From Modestobacter sp. DSM 44400 (GTDB lineage: Bacteria; Actinomycetota; Actinomycetes; Mycobacteriales; Geodermatophilaceae): a stretch of 52,242 nucleotides of DNA. Every line of letters begins with the position of its first letter. The stretch's first letter is position 1. A model generated the notes under the pieces. That model was not told the DNA's origin. It saw nothing but the letters and a program-made list of their open reading frames with translations, and searched no databases. Below, piece after piece: positions 1 to 6,129 of the stretch. The DNA is taken from NCBI RefSeq assembly GCF_900107175.1, contig NZ_FNOZ01000028.1, positions 1 to 52,242 of the forward strand, in the 5' to 3' direction. A program made the translations under genes and the position numbers.

Positions 1-315
1 GGCGCGTTCCGGCTGCTGGCGGACAAGGCGTACTCCCATCCCAGTACGCGGGCGCACCTGCGGGCGAAGAAGATCGCTCACACGATTCCCGAACGCAGCG
101 ACCAGATCGCACGCCGCAAGGCCAAGGGCTCGGCCGGTGGGCGACCACCGGCCTGCGATGCCGAGCTCTACAAGGACCGCAACACCGTCGAACGCGGGTT
201 CGGCCGGCTCAAGCAGTGGCGCGCTATCGCCACCCGCTACGACAAATACGCCACCACCTACCTCGGCGGTGTCCTCCTCGGCTGCATGATCATCCATCAC
301 CGCGTCCGCAGTTAG
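1..315 (+). CDS. IS5-family DDE transposase, C-terminal fragment
   Basis: The frame is open from the window edge to TAG at 313-315, giving about 104 residues. It reads LADKAYSHPSTRAHLRAKK, then a segment with NTVERGFGRLKQW, then YDKYATTYLGGVLL. The NTVERGFGRLKQW block carries the last acidic residue of the DDE triad of IS5-type (DDE_Tnp_1) transposases. The start is outside the window, and in this IS group the gene is often split into two frames. The last 27 codons are repeated at the other end of the window on the opposite strand. Confidence 0.85.
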   Translation, partial: GAFRLLADKAYSHPSTRAHLRAKKIAHTIPERSDQIARRKAKGSAGGRPPACDAELYKDRNTVERGFGRLKQWRAIATRYDKYATTYLGGVLLGCMIIHHRVRS

Positions 316-326
316 CAGACACGCTC
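1..326 (+). mobile_element. IS5-family insertion sequence, right part (left-hand copy, truncated by window edge)
   Basis: The element ends at 326 with the terminal sequence TTAGCAGACACGCTC (its complement starts GAGCGTGTCTGC), followed by TA at 327-328. The same terminus next to TA recurs inverted at 52151-52242, which defines the IS boundary and suggests a TA target, as is usual for the IS427-like group of IS5. Only the 3' part of the element is present. The insertion lies inside a phosphatase gene whose remainder starts at 328. Confidence 0.85.
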
Positions 327-327
327 T

Positions 328-735
328 AGCCCCCGGGCGATGCACAAGGTGTTCACCCTGCGGGAGGCCGCGCTGCTGAGCGCCACGCTGCCCGAGGGCG
401 TCCTGGACGGCTCCGGGCCAGTCGAGCGCGGCCAGGTCTTCGCCGCGCACCTCGCGGCGGCCCGGCGCTCGGCCAGGGGACGGTTGGCCCACCTGGACAT
501 CGAAGATCCGATCGAGGGGCCGCCGGAGCTGCACGACCGCGTCGTCGGGGAGATCGCCGGTGCGCTGTCGATGGTGTTAGCCGTCCTGGCGCCGGTTCCC
601 CCGGCCGACGCCCCCCCGGCCGAGCAGACCCTGCGGATCGTCCGTCTGCCGCCGGTCCCGCCGCCGCGGCCCCGTCGAGGTGAGCCGGCGGAGGGGACCG
701 GCTTCCCAGTCAGGCCGGGCCGATCCGGTCCTTGA
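328..735 (+). pseudogene. Low-molecular-weight protein-tyrosine phosphatase, C-terminal remnant cut by IS
   Basis: Directly after the IS target TA the frame reads S-P-R-A-M-H-K followed by VFTLREAALL, and further on DIEDPIEGPP and HDRVVGEIAGAL. This is the C-terminal half of actinobacterial LMW protein-tyrosine phosphatases (Wzb/Etp type), in which APRA..FTLRE precedes the C-terminal D-x-x-D-P segment. The N-terminal CxxxxxRS phosphate loop would lie on the other side of the IS and is absent, so the product cannot be an active phosphatase. The ATG at 340 is an internal Met rather than a true start. The tail overlaps the 3' end of the convergent acyltransferase by 26 bp. Such phosphatases usually sit in capsule or exopolysaccharide loci, consistent with the neighbouring acyltransferase. 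Confidence 0.75.
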
Positions 736-1900
736 GCCGGAGGAACGGGCGCTCGACGTACCGGTACGACAACTCGGCCAGCAAGGAGGTACCGAAGCCG
801 AGCGCCAGCGTGCGCCAGCCGCCGAGCTGCAGCCCCAGGTTGAAGAGCACGACGAACGCCGGGTAGTGCATCAGGTAGAGGCCGTGGGACCGCCGCCCGG
901 TATAGGTGATCGGGGCCCAACTCAGCAGCCGGGCGAGTCGGCCCTCCCGGGCCACGTACACGTGGGTGACGAGTACGCCGGCGGCAACGGCCAGACCTGT
1001 CATCGCTGCACGCAGCAGGTCGGTGTCGCCGTGATGTGGCCAGTACAGCGCCGCGATGGTGAGCAGCAGGGCGCTCGGGCCGACCAGCCAGGCGCTCGCC
1101 CGGCGCACCACGGTCGCACCGAGCGCTGAGCGCGCGGTGCACGCGACGAGCACCGCCGCCGCGCAGCCGGCCAGCAGATTGTCGGCCTGGGTGTCCAGCC
1201 CATTGGCGATCCGGCCATAGGAGTTGGCGTCGTGAGTGAGGAACAGCCGGACGACCAGCGACGCAACCGAGCCGGTCACCGCCACAACCGCCACCGCGGC
1301 CAGCCGGCGGGTGAGTGCGAGCGTCGCCCAGAGCACCAACGGCCAGAGCAGGTAGAACTGCTCCTCCACTGCCAGCGACCAGGTGTGTTCCAGCAGTCCG
1401 AGGTGCCCCAGACCGTCGAGGGCACGAACCCAGTTGCCGACGTACAACAGTGCGGGGAACACGCCGGCGAGCGTCTCCGGGCCGCGCACAGGGTGCGGCG
1501 TCAGCAACGCGTACAAGGTCAATGCAGCGGCCAGTGCCAGCAGCGCTGGGTAGAGACGCAGCAGCCGGCGCAGCAGGAACGCCCTCAGGGCGATCCGCCC
1601 CGTGTGCTGGTGCTCGCGCAGGAGCAGCGACGTGATGAGGAAGCCGGAAAGGGCGAAGAAGACATCGACACCCACACTGCCGCCGCGTACCGGCAGCGTG
1701 GTGTGCGACGCCATGACGACCAGCACGGCGACGGCGCGGAGACCATCGAGCGCCGGGACGTACGGGAGCTGCCGTCCCGGCCTGTCGGTGGCCTCCCCGG
1801 CGGCCACCCCCGACAGCCGGTGTGCGCCCCGGGACCGGCGGGTCGTCCGTTGCGGGTCCGCAGTTCCGGTCGCAGTGCCGGTCGCAGTGCCGTAGACCAT
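710..1900 (-). CDS. Acyltransferase family 3 (OafA/YrhL-like) membrane protein
   Basis: The 396-residue protein is a polytopic membrane O-acyltransferase that probably transfers acetyl or another acyl group onto an envelope polysaccharide or glycolipid. Typical family blocks are visible: YVPALDGLRAVAVL at the first membrane segment, then a conserved His (ASHTTL), GVDVFFALSGFLITSLLL, HTWSLAVEEQFYLLWPL, and YLMHYPAF near the end. About ten hydrophobic segments follow one another. The SD-like AAGGG lies six bases before the ATG at 1900. The N-terminus contains a small in-frame repeat (GTAT-GTAT-GTA) from a duplicated DNA unit at about 1864-1893. There is no C-terminal SGNH domain, but a separate SGNH gene lies just upstream on the same strand. 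Confidence 0.85.
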   Translation of the reverse strand: MVYGTATGTATGTADPQRTTRRSRGAHRLSGVAAGEATDRPGRQLPYVPALDGLRAVAVLVVMASHTTLPVRGGSVGVDVFFALSGFLITSLLLREHQHTGRIALRAFLLRRLLRLYPALLALAAALTLYALLTPHPVRGPETLAGVFPALLYVGNWVRALDGLGHLGLLEHTWSLAVEEQFYLLWPLVLWATLALTRRLAAVAVVAVTGSVASLVVRLFLTHDANSYGRIANGLDTQADNLLAGCAAAVLVACTARSALGATVVRRASAWLVGPSALLLTIAALYWPHHGDTDLLRAAMTGLAVAAGVLVTHVYVAREGRLARLLSWAPITYTGRRSHGLYLMHYPAFVVLFNLGLQLGGWRTLALGFGTSLLAELSYRYVERPFLRLKDRIGPA

Positions 1901-2057
1901 TCAGACCCTTCGACGTTCGTTGGTCGTGCCCCACGCTGGGTCGCCACGCCGATGGGACCTCACCGACTTGTCACGTCCAGCGGCGTCTGTGGCGGCAGAG
2001 ACGCGTGTGCCCGATTGGTGCTCCAGGATTCAGCGCCGAGTTCCGGCGGAGCCGCTT

Positions 2058-2780
2058 TTATTGCTGCTGGCTGAGCGCGGCGGTCACCCACGGGGTGATC
2101 AGGTCGGCCAGGTGGGCGTGCCCGGCGTCGGTGGGCGACACACCGTCGGAGCTGATCAGGCCAGTCGGCTGCGCGAACCAGTTCCGGGCGATCGGGTCGA
2201 CGAAGGCGACTCCCGCGGCTGTCGCGGCGGTCTTGACGGCATCCCGGTCGTCGAGCACGTCGGCCGGCGGCTCCCCGTCGCTCCAGACAGGGCCGACCAC
2301 CACGACGATGGTCGACGGGGCGGCGGCGCGGACGTCGTTGACCACCTGTTGGACCTGCGCCAGGACCTCTGCGGCGTCGGCGGAGCGGTCGTTCCGGCTG
2401 CCGACCACCAGGGTCACCGCGGCGTCGGGCACCGGTGCGGTCTCGACGAGTCCGGCGTAGTCCTGTCCGGTCGAGCCGACGGAGACGTAGCCGGCTTGGG
2501 GCACCGCGTGCAGCGACAGGGTCATGCCCGTCCTCGCCGCGACGAGGACCGGCCAGCCTGCGGCACCCAGGCCACCTTCCTCGTTGCCGGCGGCGTATCC
2601 ATCGCCGTAGACGGCCAACACGCCAGGGGCCGAGGTCGGCGCCGCGGATGCAGGGGTCGGCGGCGCCGACGTCACCGCCCCGGTGCTCACCGACATCTGC
2701 GTGTCCGCCTCACCCACCGACGCGCCCGCGTCCCGCTCCCGCGTGAGCAGGAAGAGCACCACGTTGGCCACTACCAGCAT
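2058..2780 (-). CDS. SGNH/GDSL-hydrolase-like protein, probably catalytically inactive
   Basis: The N-terminal hydrophobic anchor (residues 1-12, extended upstream in frame by AIAVFA) is followed by an Ala/Ser/Thr/Pro-rich linker to about residue 52 and then an SGNH fold. Block I reads VYGDGYAAGN where the family has GDSxxxG, so the nucleophile Ser is Gly (codon GGA). Block III (VVGSRND) is present. Block V reads SSDGVSPTDAGH where DGxHP is expected, so the catalytic His is Ser. Loss of both residues points to a pseudoenzyme. The frame stays open 19 codons upstream of 2780 with no ATG or GTG, so the true start may be a CTG upstream that gives a full membrane segment. It may act with the downstream acyltransferase, since OafA proteins often carry an SGNH domain. 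Confidence 0.7.
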   Translation of the reverse strand: MLVVANVVLFLLTRERDAGASVGEADTQMSVSTGAVTSAPPTPASAAPTSAPGVLAVYGDGYAAGNEEGGLGAAGWPVLVAARTGMTLSLHAVPQAGYVSVGSTGQDYAGLVETAPVPDAAVTLVVGSRNDRSADAAEVLAQVQQVVNDVRAAAPSTIVVVVGPVWSDGEPPADVLDDRDAVKTAATAAGVAFVDPIARNWFAQPTGLISSDGVSPTDAGHAHLADLITPWVTAALSQQQ

Positions 2781-3151
2781 CGCGAAAACGGCGATCGCCC
2801 ACCGCGGCGGACGCTCCAGTCCCAGTCCCCCCGCATGCCCCGGACCCTAACCGTGGCCCGCCTCCACGCGGGGACCTCGTCTAGAAACCGCCGTGCGTCA
2901 CCACATCCGCCGCACCCGACCCATGGCAGTGCACCCAGCGCGGATCCCTACAACAACGGCTACAGGTCGAACCTCCCGTCATGTCCACCGAGGCGCTGCA
3001 CCCGGGCTTCGCCGCGACTCTCAGCAAGGCCCTGGCCAGGCGCCTCCGGTCACGACAACCACTGTCGGCACCACAGCAGTCAGGTCAGTCCCGGGTCGCC
3101 TCTGACGCCTCCACAAGCACACGGAAGACGGCCAGGACCCGTGGTGCCGCG
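2781..3151. other. Intergenic stretch without a recognisable gene
   Basis: About 370 bp lie between the SGNH-like gene and the decayed nrfD. Short open frames exist on both strands, but none has family-like sequence or a convincing ribosome binding site. The stretch lies directly downstream of the decayed formate dehydrogenase genes, so it may be eroded coding DNA. Confidence 0.5.
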
Positions 3152-4027
3152 TCAGCGGGTGACCGACCGCGCCAGCCCATCGTCCGGCGCCCCGCCGGCC
3201 GCCGCCCGCTCGGCCGCCTCGGCCTGGCGGGCCGCCAGCCGCGCGCGCTGCGGGATGACGGTGCACTTCGGGTCCTTGGCGCTGGCCATGCCGGCGTCGA
3301 AGACGCCGATCCGGGTCAGCGCCGAGCCCGCCGCCAGCAGCGCCCCGCTGACGATCGCCGACGCGCGTCCGGCCGGCCAGCAGGATCAGCCCGACGCCGC
3401 CCATGGTGCAGGCCTTCGCGGCCCGCAGCAGCGTCCCGGCCCGGCCGATGTGGTAGGGCTCGCTGACGATCCCGTGGCCGTGCTCGACCCGGTGCGCCGC
3501 GGCCAGCTCGATCGCCGCCCCGACCACGGCCACCTTCCGCGACGACCCGGCCTCGGCCACCGGCGACGGCGCCATCGTGATCCCGCCGCCGGCGGCCGGC
3601 GCCGACCCGACGAACAGGAACGGCAGCTCGTCGTGCGGCTCGTGCCAGCTCGGTGAGGCCGTGTTGGCCAGCAGCACCGCGGTGTAGGTGGTCATCGGGC
3701 CGAAGACCGCGGCAGCCACTGCGCCGCCCTTGCGCAGGCCGGGATGAAGCGGGCCACCTTCAGCGCCCGCACCGGCGGGATCACGGCAGCGCGTGCAGCC
3801 CCGCCGTCGACATGGTCAGCGCGCTGAACGGCGACAGGATGTAGGAGCCCACCGACAGCGGCGACGTCGGCTGGAACACCCGCAGCATGAGCAGGAACCG
3901 CATCGGCCGGCCCAGGGTCGACGATCAGCAGCCCCACCGACGCCAACGCCCCGCCTGCGGCGGCGAAGTGCGCGACCTTCGTCAGCTGCGGGCGCTGGGT
4001 GAACTCCCCCAGCGCGCCGATGACCTG
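3152..4027 (-). pseudogene. NrfD/FdhC-type membrane subunit of formate dehydrogenase, multiply frameshifted
   Basis: Read across three frames, this stretch rebuilds most of an NrfD-family quinol-interacting membrane subunit: QLTKVAHFAAAGGALASVGLLIVD, then GRPMRFLLMLRVFQPTSPLSVGSY, then TASPSWHEPHDELPFLFVGS and VSEPYHIGRAGTLLRAAK, ending IGVFDAGMASAKDPKCTVIPQ with TGA at 3152-3154. Lesions seen: an extra base near 3912-3917 (GACCCTGGG for the expected GACCTGGG), a stop at 3781-3783, a frame change before about 3720, and another frameshift at about 3362-3368. The N-terminal first helix is missing, because the reading frame comes directly out of the fdhB remnant at 4027/4028. No functional protein can be made. 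Confidence 0.8.
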
Positions 4028-4665
4028 CGGCAGGCCGCAGACCTCCGGCTCGTCGAGCAGCAGGAAGAACGCGCCCGCACCGCCGACGCCGTCGTCGGTG
4101 TCCCGGCCGTAGAGCCGCGCGGTTTCCACGCCCTGGCCCTGCAGGGTCGCCAGTCGGGCGTCGGCCCGGGCCTGCAGCTCGTCGAGGTTCCCGAACTGGA
4201 TCGACTGGGTCGGGCAGGCCGTCGCGCACGCCGGCTGCAGCCCGTCGGTCAGCCGGGCGTAGGACATCGTGCACTTGAAGACCCGGCCGTCGTCCGTGCG
4301 CTGGTCGATGACGCCGTACGGGCAGGCCGGCACACGCAGTAGCCGCAACCGTTGCAGATGTCGCTCTGGACGACGACGGTGCCGAACTCGGTGCGGAACA
4401 GCGCACCGGTGGGGCAGACGTCCAGACAGCCGGCGTGCGTGCAGTGCTTGCAGACGCCCGACGACATTAGCCAGCGGAATTGCTTGTCCGCGCCGGACTG
4501 GCCGGTCTGCGGGTCGAACTCGCTCAGCGCCTCGACGTTGAGCACGCTGGTCTGCGCGGTGAGCACGCTGTCGGCCTGCGGGCTCACCGGGTTCGTCGGC
4601 AGGCCGGGTGTCCTGCCGGTCGTCGCCGGCCGTCGATGAGTCGGCATCGGCAGGTCGACGCTGCG
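4028..4665 (-). pseudogene. Formate dehydrogenase iron-sulfur subunit (FdhB-like), decayed
   Basis: Fragments match the 4Fe-4S dicluster subunit of actinobacterial formate dehydrogenases: RWLMSSGVCKHC, HAGCLDVCPTGALFRTEFG, DICNGCGYC, VPACPYGVID, CATACPTQSIQFG and AFFLLLDEPEVCGLP. A duplicated TG (CGTGTGCC instead of CGTGCC) at about 4331-4336 breaks the frame between CGYC and VPAC. One cluster ligand is lost: FKCTMSYARL where FKCxxCY is expected. The first ferredoxin motif of the family (CIGCKAC) is absent upstream, and no catalytic molybdopterin subunit is present in the window. The C-terminal end is joined directly into nrfD, pointing to a deletion of the boundary between the two genes. Confidence 0.8.
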
Positions 4666-4729
4666 GCTCTGCTCCCCGAACGGCCTCACCGACGTCCTCC
4701 TCCTGGGTCGTCCGGGGTGCTTCCCCGCC

Positions 4730-5668
4730 TCAGCCGCCGCTGCCTGCGGAGATCCCCACGAAGGGCTGGGCTGCCGCCGCCTCACCGAGCGGCTCGAGGC
4801 CGTACATGTCCTCGAGCGTGCGCAGCAACGAGTAGTGGTCGATGTACTGCTGGCTGCTCACCGGCAGCACCCCGGCACCGGTGACCAGGGTCGCGATGTG
4901 GTTGGTCACGCTGCCGTCGTCCTCGTCGAAGGTGACGATGAGCAGGCTGTTGTGGTCCGTCGCCCAGTCCAGGTAGGGCCCGAGGTGGTCCGCGGCCCAG
5001 GCATCGCCCACGGACACGTCGCAGTTGTGCATGTCGTTGCACAGGTTGGGCACGACGAAGGAGACCGTCGGCAGCTCGGCGAAGTCAGTCGGCATAGCGG
5101 TCAGTGGCTGGTTCACCGACGCGGGGAGGTCTGCATAATCTGCCCAGGGATTGTGCTTGCGGGCGTAGTCGGGCGCGTGGCACCCCCGGAAACCGGGCGC
5201 GGGCAGGTCTTCGGAGTAGCCGACGAACGACTGGCCCGCAGCGGCCAGCTGGCTGGCAAGGTTCTCCCCGGTCAGCTCCACCGGGCAATGGTCGTCGCTG
5301 ACACCCTGCATCGACCCCGAGAACATCGCGAGGTAGTTCGGCTGGCTCGGGTGCGTCACCCCGTGCGCATCCCGGAACTGTGTGCCGGAAGTGGCCACCG
5401 ACGTCAGGAACGGGGCCCGGTCGGTGCCGAGGGCGTCCTGGGCGTCGGTGTTCTCGAAGATGACCACCATGACGTGGTCCGCGCGCGGCAGCGGGACGGC
5501 GGCCGCACCGGTGTCCGGGTCCGGCCCACGGTCGGAGGCCTGGGAGGCCGGGGAGGCCTCGGAGGAGCAGCCGGCCAGTGAGCCCACCGCGAGGGCGGCG
5601 GCGACGGCCATCGACCAGGTCGCGCGGCCGCCCGGTGCGGGGCGCAGACGTCTCGTCCGTCGCCACAT
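4730..5668 (-). CDS. SapM/AcpA-like acid phosphatase (phosphoesterase family), predicted lipoprotein
   Basis: The 312-residue secreted phosphoesterase (PF04185-like) is related to phosphatidylinositol-3-phosphatase SapM and bacterial AcpA. It has a Sec signal with a lipobox (LAVGSLAGC, Cys at about residue 34). Family motifs follow in order: VVIFENTDAQD, THPSQPNYLAMFSGS, YSEDLP, YARKHNPWADY, CNDMHNC, and TFDEDDG with metal ligands. The start chosen is ATG at 5668. Longer open reading upstream has no supporting ribosome binding site and precedes the signal peptide. The gene is monocistronic on the minus strand. The likely role is extracytoplasmic phosphate release from phosphomonoesters or phosphoinositides; the substrate cannot be read from the sequence. 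Confidence 0.85.
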   Translation of the reverse strand: MWRRTRRLRPAPGGRATWSMAVAAALAVGSLAGCSSEASPASQASDRGPDPDTGAAAVPLPRADHVMVVIFENTDAQDALGTDRAPFLTSVATSGTQFRDAHGVTHPSQPNYLAMFSGSMQGVSDDHCPVELTGENLASQLAAAGQSFVGYSEDLPAPGFRGCHAPDYARKHNPWADYADLPASVNQPLTAMPTDFAELPTVSFVVPNLCNDMHNCDVSVGDAWAADHLGPYLDWATDHNSLLIVTFDEDDGSVTNHIATLVTGAGVLPVSSQQYIDHYSLLRTLEDMYGLEPLGEAAAAQPFVGISAGSGG

Positions 5669-5795
5669 CAGCTCATCATGGCAGCACCGAACCCGCCGTT
5701 GTCCACCGTTGGGCGGGACGTCGTCCAGCCAGTGACGGGCCCTGGGGGCTGGTGCAGCAGAGTAGCGTTGGGGGCAACGACCCAGGAGGCACCCC

Positions 5796-6026
5796 ATCAT
5801 CAACGAGGTTGGTACCTGCACCCACGGCCATCTCGGCTGCACGTGCGGCGGCGACGAGGCCGTCCACGCCGAGCGCTCCTCGGAGATCACCGCTGCCCAG
5901 GTCGGGGAGGTGGTCGAGTGCCCCGAGTGCGGTGAGCCGAGCAGCCCGCTGCGCATCGTGACGTGGGGGCACTGCCGTGCCTGCCGCACGGCGGACTCCC
6001 GCGCCAAGCGCCCACTCCGCTGGTGA
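5796..6026 (+). CDS. Small Cys-rich zinc-ribbon protein with possible ATC start
   Basis: A 76-codon frame reads IINEVGTCTHGHLGCTCGG, then VVECPECGEPSS, then WGHCRACRTADSRAKRPLRW and TGA. Two CxxC knuckles (CPEC, CRAC) about 15 residues apart, plus Cys/His near the N-terminus, look like a zinc-binding fold. A perfect AGGAGG at 5784-5789 stands six bases before ATC at 5796. A stop at 5763-5765 closes the frame, and no ATG, GTG or TTG lies between that stop and the Cys-rich part, so ATC is the best-placed initiator. Function is unknown. Alternatively the start codon was lost by mutation or miscalled. Confidence 0.5.
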   Translation: MINEVGTCTHGHLGCTCGGDEAVHAERSSEITAAQVGEVVECPECGEPSSPLRIVTWGHCRACRTADSRAKRPLRW

Positions 6027-6129
6027 CCCGCTCCGCGCGCACCGCCGTGCCCGGGTCGGACTCCTCCTTCGGGTGACACCGGTCGCTTCACCGGTGCAGC
6101 CCGCGTGTGTTCCGCCCGACAACTGACCT

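Noticed and set aside
2893-3105. 70-codon + strand frame in the gap before the decayed nrfD
   Set aside because: Arg/Thr/Pro-rich with no family resemblance; probably chance.
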